In this document: positions 24,030 to 32,742 of the stretch, in pieces
Layout of the letters: each line of letters starts with the position of its first letter
Position numbering within the stretch: position 1 is the first letter of the stretch
From: CAYFKJ01 sp964343605
Lineage (GTDB): Bacteria > Pseudomonadota > Alphaproteobacteria > UBA2966
Length of the DNA stretch: 64,000 nt
Assembly (NCBI GenBank): GCA_964343605.1
Contig: CAYFKJ010000005.1
Location: 434,001-498,000, forward strand
Direction: 5' to 3'
Position numbers and translations under genes: made by a program
Notes under the pieces: model-generated
What the model was told of the DNA's origin: nothing
What the model saw: the letters and a program-made list of their open reading frames with translations, nothing else
Databases searched by the model: none

Positions 24030-26254
24030 GCCGGATCAAATCAATCACGCGCCGCAGTTTTTTGATCGGATCCACCGCCGTCGCCGGCGGCGTGGTGTTC
24101 GGTTGCGTGCCGCGAGACAATCCGCTTGAGGGCAATCTCAAGGAAGGCGAGGCCGCGCTCACCCATTATGTCCGGATCGCTCCCCACGGTGTTACCCTGA
24201 TCACCCCGCACACCGACCTCGGCCAAGGCGCACACTCCATGCAGGCCGCCCTGATCGCCGAGGAACTGGACATCGAATTCGGCCAGTTCCGCGTCGACCC
24301 CGGTGAGCCCAGCGCCGTCTACTACAACACCGCGCTCGGCAACGAGATGGCTCCGTTCATGGCGACCGACCGCGGATTCGCCGCCGAATTGACGCGCGAC
24401 GTCATGGGGGGTGTCGTGAAGCTCATGGGTCTTCAGGTTACCGGCGGCTCGAGCTCGGTTGCCGACAGCTTCGAGAAATTGCGCGTCGCCGGCGCCGTCG
24501 CGCGGGAAACCCTGAAACTGGCGGCGGCGAAAAAATCGGGCCTGCCGGTCGATCGGCTGACGACGTCGAACGGGGCGGTTCACCTACCGGACGGCAGCGA
24601 GCTCAAGTACACCGAACTGGCGGCCATCGCAGCAACCCTGACCCCCGTCAACGACGTCGAACTGCGCGATGCCGGTCAATGGCGGATGATCGGCAAGCCG
24701 ATGCAGCGCCTCGACGTGGTCGGCAAATCCACGGGCGCCCAGGTTTACGGCATCGACCTCGCCATCGACGGTATGGTGCATGCGACCTTGAAGCTCAACC
24801 CGCGGCAGGGTGGCACCCTCGAAGGCTTCGACGCCGGCGAGGCGCAAAATATGAAAGGCGTGCGGCGCATCGTCCCGGTCATGGGCGGCGTTGCCGTCGT
24901 CGCCGACAGCACCTGGCAGGCCATTCAGGCCGCAAATGCCATCCGGTTCGAATGGGGTCCGTCCGCCTATCCCGCCGAAATGGACGGTCACTGGAAGCTG
25001 CTCGGTGATGCCTTCAACGAGGATCAAATGGAAGCGCGTCCCCGGGATGACGGCAACGTCTCGGCGGCCCTGAAAGATGCCGACGGGGTGGAGGCCGAAT
25101 ACCGCGCGCCCTATCTGGCGCACGCCCCGATGGAGCCCTTGAGCGCCATCGTCAAGGTGACCGACGAACGCGTCGACATCTGGACCTGCACCCAGATGCC
25201 GCGCTTCGTGCAGAACAACGCCGCCACCATCACCGGCTTGGATGCCGATCAGGTTTTTGTCCACGTCCAACGCGGCGGCGGCAGCTTCGGCCACCGGTTG
25301 GAGGACGAACATGTCAAACGGACGACGGAAGTTGCCATGGTTCTGAAGGGCACCCCGGTAAAGCTGACCTACAGCCGGGAGACCGACTTCGCCCATGACT
25401 TTCCGCGCCAGATCGCCATGGGGCGGATGAAAGGGGCAGTCAAGAACGGCCGGGTCGAGGCCTACGATCTCGGCATTTCCATGCCCTCGCCGGTAACGTC
25501 GCAAACCTCGCGACAGGATTTTCCGGCCATGGGCCCGGACAGCCAGATTACGGCCGGCGCCTGGGATCAGCCCTTTGCCATTCCCCACTACCGCATGACG
25601 GGCTACCGCGCCGAGGGGCTCGCGCCCATCAGTTCTTGGCGCTCGGTTGGCGCCTCCACAAACGCCTTTTTCTTCGACGGCTTTCTCGACGAACTGATCC
25701 ACGCCGCCGGCGCCGATCCGCTGGAGGAACGGTTGAGGCTCGTGAACGACCGCCATTCCCGCAAAGTCCTCGAGGCCGTGGGGGAAATGTCCGGCTGGGG
25801 CAACCCGCTGTCTCCGAACCGGGGGCGAGGCGTCGCTTTCTGCCTTTCTTTCGGCGTGCCTTGCGCGGAGGTCGTGGAGGTCACAAATACCGAAGAGGGC
25901 ATCAGGATCGACAAGGTCTTCGCAGCCGCCGAGGTCGGCACCATTGTCGATCCGGTCAATTTCGACAGCCACGTCAAAGGGGCCGTCATTTGGGGTCTCG
26001 GGCACGCCATGAACTGTGAAATCACCTATTCCGACGGCATGGCGGAGCAGGCCAATTTCACCGATTTCGAGGGTATGCGCATGAATCAGTGCCCTGAAAT
26101 TCAGGTGCGGGGTCTGGAAAATTCCGACCGGGTCAAGGGTATCGGCGAACCTCCCGTGCCACCGGCCGCGCCGGCGCTGGCCAACGCCATTTTCGCCGCG
26201 ACGGGAAAACGGTTGCGAGAGATGCCCTTCAACAAGCACATTGATTTCGTCTGA
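24026..26254 (+). CDS. iorB: Molybdopterin-binding subunit of aldehyde/isoquinoline oxidoreductase (IorB-like)
   Basis: A 742-residue catalytic subunit of the xanthine-dehydrogenase superfamily, hydroxylating an aldehyde or N-heterocycle using water. It starts with a twin-arginine signal (ITRRSFLIGSTAVAGGVVFG) followed by Cys, so the mature protein may be periplasmic and perhaps lipid-anchored. Family blocks: HTDLGQGAHS, APYLAHAPMEPL, QRGGGSFGHRLEDE, AEGLAPISSWRSVGAS, GTIVDPVN and VKGIGEPPVPPAAPALANAI with the catalytic Glu. The small subunit has no signal and would be co-exported. ATG 24026 overlaps the preceding stop. The substrate is unknown. Confidence 0.92.
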   Translation: MSRIKSITRRSFLIGSTAVAGGVVFGCVPRDNPLEGNLKEGEAALTHYVRIAPHGVTLITPHTDLGQGAHSMQAALIAEELDIEFGQFRVDPGEPSAVYYNTALGNEMAPFMATDRGFAAELTRDVMGGVVKLMGLQVTGGSSSVADSFEKLRVAGAVARETLKLAAAKKSGLPVDRLTTSNGAVHLPDGSELKYTELAAIAATLTPVNDVELRDAGQWRMIGKPMQRLDVVGKSTGAQVYGIDLAIDGMVHATLKLNPRQGGTLEGFDAGEAQNMKGVRRIVPVMGGVAVVADSTWQAIQAANAIRFEWGPSAYPAEMDGHWKLLGDAFNEDQMEARPRDDGNVSAALKDADGVEAEYRAPYLAHAPMEPLSAIVKVTDERVDIWTCTQMPRFVQNNAATITGLDADQVFVHVQRGGGSFGHRLEDEHVKRTTEVAMVLKGTPVKLTYSRETDFAHDFPRQIAMGRMKGAVKNGRVEAYDLGISMPSPVTSQTSRQDFPAMGPDSQITAGAWDQPFAIPHYRMTGYRAEGLAPISSWRSVGASTNAFFFDGFLDELIHAAGADPLEERLRLVNDRHSRKVLEAVGEMSGWGNPLSPNRGRGVAFCLSFGVPCAEVVEVTNTEEGIRIDKVFAAAEVGTIVDPVNFDSHVKGAVIWGLGHAMNCEITYSDGMAEQANFTDFEGMRMNQCPEIQVRGLENSDRVKGIGEPPVPPAAPALANAIFAATGKRLREMPFNKHIDFV

Positions 26255-26276
26255 GTGCGAGAAGGGGACCCCCTTG

Positions 26277-27359
26277 ATGACCAAACGTCTTTCAGCCGCC
26301 ATCGGCGTTCTCGCCCTGACCATGGGGCTGACGGCCGCCTGCGCCCAGACCCTGAACCGGAGCAGCGACATGCCTTTCCACCACAATGCCGACGGCACCT
26401 TCAGGAACCTGCCGGGCGGTCAGAAAAGCGACGCCGGTGTTATCGAGAGTGCGGCCTTTTTCGCCAAGATGCTTTTTGACAATACCGAGGTGAAAAACCC
26501 GCCCGGCCATGTTCTGCCGGCTGATCAGGTGCAATTGGCGGCCCTGGCGGCGCCCAATCCCTCCGTCACCTGGCTCGGCCATGCCGCCTTCATCGTGCGC
26601 ACCGGCGGCAAGGTCATCCTGACCGACCCCTTCCTCGGCGACGTCGCCGGACCCACCGGACTGGGACCCCGCCGCCACGCGCCGCCGGGAATGACGGTGG
26701 ACGAGCTGCCCGACATCGACATCCTGCTGATCAGCCACAACCACTACGACCACCTGGATCGCTCGACCTTGAAGGCCCTTAAGGGCAAAGAGCAGATTGA
26801 AGTGATCGTCCCCTTGGGTCTGGCAGGGATGTTTCATGACATGGGCTACCGCCGCATCCATGAACTCGACTGGTGGCAGGAACGCTCCTTCGACAGAGTT
26901 ACGGTACGTCTGTTGCCGGCGGTACATTTTTCCGGACGCGGCATCTTCGACAAGAACAAAAGCCTCTGGGGCAGTTTCGGCATCTACGCCGACGATGCCC
27001 GCATCTGGTTCTCCGGCGACACTGGTTACGGTTCCGTGTTCAAGGAGATCGGCCGGCGGGCCGGACCGTTCGACATGGCGCTGGTCGCCATCGGTGCGTT
27101 CGAGCCGCGCAATTTCATGAAAGCCGTTCACGCCTCACCCGAGGAGGCCGTGAAGATCCTGAAGGACGTCCGCGCCGACAGGGGTATCGGGATGCACTGG
27201 GGAACAATCAAGTTGACGTTGGAGGAACCTTTCGAAACCCCGGACAGGTTCAGGGCCGCCGCGCGGTCGCAAGGATACGGAGAGGAAAACGCAATAATCC
27301 TCGCCATCGGCGAAACCCACGCCCTGCCGGAGCGCATCGCACAGGCCGTAGGGGAGTAA
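26277..27359 (+). CDS. MBL-fold metallo-hydrolase lipoprotein (UlaG/NAPE-PLD-like)
   Basis: A 360-residue metallo-beta-lactamase-fold hydrolase. Signal peptide with lipobox LTAAC (Cys near residue 21) predicts a lipoprotein. The zinc motif SHNHYDHLD, then AVHFSGRGIFDKNKSLWGSFGI, WFSGDTGYG and GMHWGTIKL match the long family related to NAPE-hydrolysing phospholipase D and RomA. Begins 22 bases after iorB and is probably in the same TetR-controlled operon; hydrolysis of a phospholipid, lactone or phosphodiester is possible, none is proven. ATG 26277 chosen because it starts the signal peptide. Confidence 0.88.
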   Translation: MTKRLSAAIGVLALTMGLTAACAQTLNRSSDMPFHHNADGTFRNLPGGQKSDAGVIESAAFFAKMLFDNTEVKNPPGHVLPADQVQLAALAAPNPSVTWLGHAAFIVRTGGKVILTDPFLGDVAGPTGLGPRRHAPPGMTVDELPDIDILLISHNHYDHLDRSTLKALKGKEQIEVIVPLGLAGMFHDMGYRRIHELDWWQERSFDRVTVRLLPAVHFSGRGIFDKNKSLWGSFGIYADDARIWFSGDTGYGSVFKEIGRRAGPFDMALVAIGAFEPRNFMKAVHASPEEAVKILKDVRADRGIGMHWGTIKLTLEEPFETPDRFRAAARSQGYGEENAIILAIGETHALPERIAQAVGE

Positions 27360-27422
27360 TCGGCCACACTTCGAGTCTTTGCATCGCACCTGCCGACGAC
27401 GAACGGGGAGCACGAAAATCGG

Positions 27423-27935
27423 ATGAAGACATGGAGATTGATCGTTTGGCTGGTTGGGATTGTCGGCGTCCTCGTTGTCTCGGCGGCTTTGTTCACCTCC
27501 AAGACGTTTCGCGTTGAAGTGTTCGTTCCGGCGCCGCAAAAGGCCGTCTGGTCGGTGCTGACCGATACCTCGCGATACCGGGAGTGGAACCCCGTTTTCA
27601 TTCAGGTCGATGGCGAGTTTCAGGAAGGCGCCGAAATCAGGAACACCGTCCTCGATCCCGACGGAAACGAACTCGCCATGACCTCAACGGTCGACAAACT
27701 GGTTCCCGAAAGGGAGATCCGGCAGTACGGAGGCGTTCCGGGGATCATTACCTTCGATCACACCTGGCGGCTTGAACCGGAAGAGGGCGGAACCAAGGTC
27801 ATCCAGCACGAGATCGATCGCGGCCTGGGGTTATGGTTTTGGGATTCGAGCTGGATCGAACCTTCCTACACCAAGGCAAGCGAGGCCTTGAAGGAAAGGG
27901 TTTTGGAGTTGGCCGAAGAGCGGGCCCGCCAGTAA
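27423..27935 (+). CDS. SRPBCC-family (START-like) lipid/ligand-binding protein
   Basis: A 170-residue protein with an N-terminal membrane anchor (about 4-25, LIVWLVGIVGVLVVSAALF) and a Bet v1-like domain: VEVFVPAPQKAVWSVLTDTSRYREWNPVF is the standard beginning and the C-terminal helix EALKERVLELAEE the standard end. Such proteins bind hydrophobic ligands or act as accessory factors. It lies 63 bases after the MBL gene; an operon with the iorAB genes is plausible. Confidence 0.85.
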   Translation: MKTWRLIVWLVGIVGVLVVSAALFTSKTFRVEVFVPAPQKAVWSVLTDTSRYREWNPVFIQVDGEFQEGAEIRNTVLDPDGNELAMTSTVDKLVPEREIRQYGGVPGIITFDHTWRLEPEEGGTKVIQHEIDRGLGLWFWDSSWIEPSYTKASEALKERVLELAEERARQ

Positions 27936-28010
27936 GCTTCCGTCCGAAGGCTTCCTCGCCGAAACTCAGCGTTCGCGTGGCCGGCATACTGGGGGCAACC
28001 AAATCGGAAC

Positions 28011-29045
28011 ATGAAACCGAAGCGTAGCACGCTCAGAAAACTCTCGGCCTGTTTCGCCCTGGCTATTGTCGGCGGGGCGACAGGGTACGCCTACACCGTC
28101 TACATCGGTGGCCAACCCCTCATCGGCATGGTCGTCGGATGTGCGATGTTTGGCGGCGTGTCGTCGTTTGAGCTTTTTTACGTGCTGCAACCGAGCGGCG
28201 CCTGGCTCCGTCGCAAGCCTTTGCTGGTCTCCGTGGCGCTATCCACTTTGGCCTGGGTCGTCATCATCGCCCTCAGCGTCAGCGTCATTCCCTCCCTGTT
28301 GGGCTCCGAATCGGGGCGGTATAGCGGGGATTTGCGGGCCGCGGCGTTTCTTCAGGATGTGGTTGTCGCCCTGACGCTGTTGATCGTTGCGAACGTGGCC
28401 ATGCGCCTTCGGAGTTTGGTCGGCGGCCGGGTTTTGCTGAACTTTCTCATAGGCCGTTACAATCGACCTGTTCGGGAGCAACGCGTCTTCATGTTCCTCG
28501 ACATCGCCGATTCCACGCGACTGAGCGAGGAACTGGGCGACATCCGTGTGCAGGAGTACATCGGCCGGTTCTTTTTCGATATTGCGCAGCCGATCATCGA
28601 AAACGGCGGCGAAACGCACCGCTACATTGGCGACGAAATCGTCGTGACCTGGCCGCTATCCTCCGTCGTTGGGGACGCCCGCTGTATTACTTGCGCCTTC
28701 GACATTCAGAATCTGATGGCGCGGGAGGCATCCAAATACAAAGCCGATTTCGACGTTGTGCCGAAATTTCGTATCGGCATGCATGGCGGCCCGGTCGTGG
28801 CGAGCGAAATCGGCGACGACAAACGGGAGATCGTTTACTTCGGAGACACGATCAATTCCGCGGCCCGCCTTCAAGCCCTATGCAAGGAAGCAAAGCAGGA
28901 TTTTCTTGTATCGGCCGACTTGCTTTCGATGATCACCCTGCCCGAGGGAATTACGGCCACCGATGTCGGCGAGGTGGAACTGCGCGGAAAATCCCGGTTG
29001 ATCGGCGTTCGCGCCTTGTCGCGCAGCGTCGAAAATGGCGAATGA
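28011..29045 (+). CDS. Membrane-bound class III adenylate/guanylate cyclase
   Basis: A 344-residue protein. About four hydrophobic spans fill residues 10-130, and a cyclase domain follows (about 155-335): FLDIADSTRLSEELGD with metal Asp, HRYIGDEIVVTWP, and GDTINSAARLQALCKEA. Metal and transition-state positions appear conserved, so it is probably active. The integral-membrane sensor suggests response to lipids or membrane state; substrate ATP is assumed. Transcribed in the same direction as the preceding SRPBCC gene but 75 bases apart. Confidence 0.88.
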   Translation: MKPKRSTLRKLSACFALAIVGGATGYAYTVYIGGQPLIGMVVGCAMFGGVSSFELFYVLQPSGAWLRRKPLLVSVALSTLAWVVIIALSVSVIPSLLGSESGRYSGDLRAAAFLQDVVVALTLLIVANVAMRLRSLVGGRVLLNFLIGRYNRPVREQRVFMFLDIADSTRLSEELGDIRVQEYIGRFFFDIAQPIIENGGETHRYIGDEIVVTWPLSSVVGDARCITCAFDIQNLMAREASKYKADFDVVPKFRIGMHGGPVVASEIGDDKREIVYFGDTINSAARLQALCKEAKQDFLVSADLLSMITLPEGITATDVGEVELRGKSRLIGVRALSRSVENGE

Positions 29046-29096
29046 GCAATTGTGCTCTCGCCGCGTCAACAACTTTCTGCCAGCCCCCCGCCCCGA

Positions 29097-29486
29097 CTAA
29101 GCATCATCCTCGACGGTGTCGAAATCGGCGGGCAGGCAGAGCTCCAGGGCCTCGAAATCCTCGGAACACGCCATGAACGTGTGCTTGATGCCCGCCTTTT
29201 GATGCATGCTCGTGCCGGCTTCGAGCAGGACTTCGCCTTCCCCCTCGAACCACATTTTCGCCCATCCCTTGAGAACGTAGACGAATTGGACGTCGAGGAC
29301 GTGGTGATGCAGCTCGCCCTCTTCGGTAACCGCTTCCTTAGCGCGGTTGATTTGCGCCATCACCCGGCCGCCCGTCGCCTCCGTTAATCCGAGATCGCGA
29401 TAAGTGAAATAACTGCGCAGGCCGCGGTCTTCGAACTTACCTTCCGATTCGGGCTGAACCAGAAAGTCGTTGGTCGGTTCGGTCAT
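29097..29486 (-). CDS. Cupin-domain protein
   Basis: A 129-residue single-cupin protein. Motif 1 is GELHHHVLDVQFVYVLKGWAKMWFEG and motif 2 is LLEAGTSMHQKAGIKHTFMA, each with the His ligands for a metal. No second domain. The metal-binding His residues suggest a small dioxygenase, isomerase or sensor; no specific function can be inferred. It is convergent with the membrane cyclase and 113 bases from the end of the alcohol-dehydrogenase-like gene. Confidence 0.85.
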   Translation of the reverse strand: MTEPTNDFLVQPESEGKFEDRGLRSYFTYRDLGLTEATGGRVMAQINRAKEAVTEEGELHHHVLDVQFVYVLKGWAKMWFEGEGEVLLEAGTSMHQKAGIKHTFMACSEDFEALELCLPADFDTVEDDA

Positions 29487-29598
29487 GGATGTAGTCCCCC
29501 GTTTTTAATTTGCCGGCCGGAAGGCACCCCAACCATATCAGCGTATGAGGCTTGTGACGCCCCTGGAGAGGTACGGGACCCCATGGGTTCATTCGGCC

Positions 29599-30609
29599 TC
29601 AGAATTTAACCACCATCTTGCCGATCGTCGCGGCCTTCTCGATGCTCGAATGCGCTTCTTTCAGGGTATCCGCGGAAAGGCCGCTCAGGACCTTGGTTTC
29701 CGTGGTCTTGACCGTGCCGTCGTCGACCAACGATGCCATTCGGGCCAGGATCCGCCCCTGCTTGTGCATGTCGGAAGTTTGAAACATCGACCGTGTGAAC
29801 ATCAATTCCCAGCACAGCGCCGCCGATTTGCCTTGCAGGGCCGAGAGATCAAGCTTTTCATCGGTTTCGACGATCGTGCCGATCTTTCCCTGCGGCGATA
29901 CCAATTCGCACATCGCATCCCAGTGCTGAGCGGTGTCGGCATATTGGACGATGTAATCCACCGTTTCGTAGCCTGCGGCTCGCGTGCTGGCCACAAGATC
30001 GCGGTGGTCCACGACGTCGTGCGCGCCCATCTCGCGGCACCAGTCGGCGGTTTCGCGCCGCGACGCCGTAGCGATAACTTTCAGGCCGGTCAGCTTGCGG
30101 GCGAGCTGTGCGGTGATCGAGCCCACGCCGCCGGCGCCGCCGATAATCAGCAGGCTGGCCGGTGTTTCATCGACGGGAACCTGAAGACGGTCGAACAACA
30201 TCTCCCAGGCCGTCAAGGCGGTCAGCGGTAAGGACGCGGCGCTTTCCGGCGTGACAGCTGTCGGCGCGACGCTGGCGATCCGATGATCGACGCACTGCAT
30301 GCTGGCGTAGGATCCGGGGCGATTGGCGTCGCCCGCATACCAGACGCGATCGCCGACTTTGAAACCCGATACTTCGTTGCCCATCGATTGAACGATGCCC
30401 ACGGCGTCGTATCCGAGAATGAAGGGCTCCGCATGGGGTGCTTCCACCGCCGTCCGAATACGCCGTTTGGCGTCCGCCGGGTTGATCGAAATGGCTTCGA
30501 TCTTGACCAGAAGATCGTTCGCCAGGGGTACCGAATCCGGCAGCTCGACGTCGAACAGGCTGTCGACTTCCGTAATCGGCAGTGATTTGAGGAATCCCAC
30601 GGCTTTCAT
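29599..30609 (-). CDS. Zinc-type alcohol dehydrogenase-like (MDR) oxidoreductase
   Basis: A 336-residue medium-chain reductase of the quinone-oxidoreductase-like branch: SINPADAKRR, GYDAVGIVQSMGNEVSGFKVGDRVWY, LLIIGGAGGVGSITAQLARKL (NADPH motif) and the C-terminal KVLSGLSADTLKEAHSSIEKAATIGKMVVKF. Zinc ligands of true alcohol dehydrogenases are missing. The frame is open 54 codons further upstream, but ATG 30609 is the start of the conserved MKAVGF. It is the last gene on the strand carrying the sugar ABC operon; 64 bases separate it from the permease, so co-transcription is possible but unproven. Confidence 0.87.
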   Translation of the reverse strand: MKAVGFLKSLPITEVDSLFDVELPDSVPLANDLLVKIEAISINPADAKRRIRTAVEAPHAEPFILGYDAVGIVQSMGNEVSGFKVGDRVWYAGDANRPGSYASMQCVDHRIASVAPTAVTPESAASLPLTALTAWEMLFDRLQVPVDETPASLLIIGGAGGVGSITAQLARKLTGLKVIATASRRETADWCREMGAHDVVDHRDLVASTRAAGYETVDYIVQYADTAQHWDAMCELVSPQGKIGTIVETDEKLDLSALQGKSAALCWELMFTRSMFQTSDMHKQGRILARMASLVDDGTVKTTETKVLSGLSADTLKEAHSSIEKAATIGKMVVKF

Positions 30610-30673
30610 TTTCTTGGTCCTTTTAATATCGGTTATCAAGTTGGGTAGCGCATGAATTCGATGCCGCGCATCA

Positions 30674-31708
30674 TCACGAGGCTGTTTTTTTCCGGCTGAT
30701 AAGGTGGTTCGATGCCGCGGCGGCGAGCAGGGCGGCGCCGATGACCAGCGTCTGGTAGTACGCGGGCACAAGGGTCAGCATCCCGACCGTCAACGCCATG
30801 ATGATCAGCGCGCCGATGAACGACCGCAAAACCCGGCCTTCGCCGCCGCTGAACGCGGTGCCGCCGATCAGGACAACGAGAATGGCGTTGAGTTCCATGC
30901 CGTCTCCCGACAGCGGGTCACCCAAAGACATGAAGCTTGAGCGCGCGATGCCGGCAAGGGCCGCCGACACGCCCACGAGTATGTATAGAAGGAAGACAAC
31001 TTTCCCCGTACTGATGCCGGACAGTTTTGCCGCCGTGGGGTTACCGCCGGTCGCCGCCGCGTACTTGCCCAGCAAAGTCCGGTTCTGCGCGACAATGAGA
31101 AGGAGGGTGACCGCGACGGCGATCCAGAAGGCAGCCGGAAGCCCCAGCAACACGCCTTCCCGGCCGAAGGAGTTGAACCAACCGGGCATCTTCAGACCGC
31201 CACCGGATTTGATTGCCGACACGCCGTCCTCGACCAGCAGAAGCGCTATGCCCTTGAAAAGACTGAGGGTGATCAGCGTGGCGATCACCGGCGTAATCTT
31301 CAGTCTGACGACGAGAAAACCGTTGATTGCCCCCAAGCCGACGCCGACCGCCAGCGTGGCGACGAAGGCAATGATGAACGGGACGCCGCTGATCGCCAGC
31401 AAGGCGTAAACGACGGCGCCCAGGCTCATGGCGCTGCCCACCGAGAGGTCGATGTAGCCAGAGACCATCAACAGCGTGAAAGCGCCCGCCAGCATCAGGA
31501 GCGGCGCGGAAACCCGGAGAACATTGATGATGTTTTTCGGATAGAGGAAATTGCCGCGCTCGAAGAGTTCGAACCGGTCGAGGTTCGCCACGCTCAAAAC
31601 CACGACGACGGCCAGCAGCACAAAGTAGATGTAATAGTTGCGCAGGAACTGGGCGGCGCGGTCGCCGAGCGACGACGGAGCAGGGATGTGGACGGGCGCT
31701 TGCGACAT
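30674..31708 (-). CDS. Ribose-type ABC transporter permease (RbsC-like), second permease
   Basis: A 344-residue permease with about ten spans. Family motifs: LMLAGAFTLLMVSGYIDLSVGSAMSLGAVV, NGFLVVRLKITPVIATLITL, LLGKYAAATGGNPTAAKLSGIS and VVLIGGTAFSGGEGRVLRSFIGALI. Begins five bases after the first permease ends, so probably translationally coupled. With two different RbsC-type permeases the transporter is likely a heterodimer. ATG 31708 chosen; open frame extends upstream without family features. Confidence 0.92.
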   Translation of the reverse strand: MSQAPVHIPAPSSLGDRAAQFLRNYYIYFVLLAVVVVLSVANLDRFELFERGNFLYPKNIINVLRVSAPLLMLAGAFTLLMVSGYIDLSVGSAMSLGAVVYALLAISGVPFIIAFVATLAVGVGLGAINGFLVVRLKITPVIATLITLSLFKGIALLLVEDGVSAIKSGGGLKMPGWFNSFGREGVLLGLPAAFWIAVAVTLLLIVAQNRTLLGKYAAATGGNPTAAKLSGISTGKVVFLLYILVGVSAALAGIARSSFMSLGDPLSGDGMELNAILVVLIGGTAFSGGEGRVLRSFIGALIIMALTVGMLTLVPAYYQTLVIGAALLAAAASNHLISRKKTAS

Positions 31709-31713
31709 CGGCT

Positions 31714-32742
31714 TCACCTGTTCCTTCGCGCCAGCGCCCAGGTTTGGGTCGTGATGGCAAGGAAGACCGCGATCGCCTTGAGGATGAACTGCCAATCCGG
31801 CGACAGCACCAGGCCCGTGGCGGCGGAGGTCACGACGGCAAGGATGAGTGCGCCGAAGAACATGCCCACCACCGAGCCGAATCCGCCGGCGATGGCGACA
31901 CCACCCAGCAAAGCGATAACCAGGGCGTCGAACTCCATCAGCGTACCGCGGCCGGAAAAGCCGGATTTGAACTCCGAGGCCAGCAGAATGCCGACGATAC
32001 CGGCGACCGCCGAACTGAAGAGGTAGAGATAGGTCACGTGTCTGGCCGAATCGATGCCCGACAGCTTGGCAGCGACCGGGTTGGCTCCGATCCAATAGGT
32101 CAGCCGGCCGAAAACGGTTTTCCGTTCCACGAAGACCGCGACGATCAGGAGAATGACCATCAGGACGACCGGCAGCTTCACCGACGTCCCGAACATCGTC
32201 ATATTACCGAGAATGCCGAATTCCTCAGGCAGGTTGGTGTTGCGCTGGGAACCGTGCGTAATGACCTTGGCAATACCGCGTGCCAGCATCATCGTGCCCA
32301 GGGTCACGATGATCGACGGAATGCGGAAGCGCACGACAAACAGGGCATTCAGTCCGCCGATCGCCATCGCCCCCGCAAGCGCACCGATAAACGCCAGCCA
32401 GTAGGGCAACCCGAGCCCGGTTGAAAGCTCGGTGGCACCCCCGGCCGATTGGGCAAACCAGACCGCGAGAACGCCGGAGAGGGCCACGATGCCGCCGACG
32501 GAAAGGTCGAAATTTCCCGTCACCAGGAGGAACGTGACCCCGACGCCGAGCGAGATCACCGCCCAGTTGTTGGTCACCAGATTGAGCAGGTTGAGCCACT
32601 GGAAAAAGTTCGGCACCAGGATGGAGGCGACCAGGAACAGTCCGACCGCGACGGATGCGACAAGCAACGTGATAAACGTCTCGTCGCTCATGCGGCGCGG
32701 GGTGTGCAAAAGCGGCCTGCCGGTATTTGTCGTAACACTCAA
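31714..32742 (-). CDS. Ribose-type ABC transporter permease (RbsC-like), first permease
   Basis: A 342-residue permease. Motifs: TNNWAVISLGVGVTFLLVTGNFDLSVGGIVALSG, FVVRFRIPSIIVTLGTMML, WIGANPVAAKLSGIDSAR and VIALLGGVAIAGGFGSVVGM. Two starts are possible: TTG 32742, overlapping the preceding stop as TTGA (coupling), or ATG 32691 (17 codons shorter). I prefer TTG because it gives a typical cytosolic N-terminus and tight coupling; the shorter form would still be complete in membrane spans. Confidence 0.9.
   Translation of the reverse strand: MSVTTNTGRPLLHTPRRMSDETFITLLVASVAVGLFLVASILVPNFFQWLNLLNLVTNNWAVISLGVGVTFLLVTGNFDLSVGGIVALSGVLAVWFAQSAGGATELSTGLGLPYWLAFIGALAGAMAIGGLNALFVVRFRIPSIIVTLGTMMLARGIAKVITHGSQRNTNLPEEFGILGNMTMFGTSVKLPVVLMVILLIVAVFVERKTVFGRLTYWIGANPVAAKLSGIDSARHVTYLYLFSSAVAGIVGILLASEFKSGFSGRGTLMEFDALVIALLGGVAIAGGFGSVVGMFFGALILAVVTSAATGLVLSPDWQFILKAIAVFLAITTQTWALARRNR

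Noticed and set aside
24584..26398. 604-codon open frame antisense to iorB
   Set aside because: Lacks recognisable domains and would overlap the strongly conserved molybdoenzyme gene; a GC-driven shadow frame.
29599..30771. Longer 390-residue start for the MDR oxidoreductase
   Set aside because: The first 54 residues overlap the upstream permease end and are not MDR-like; ATG 30609 is the conserved start.
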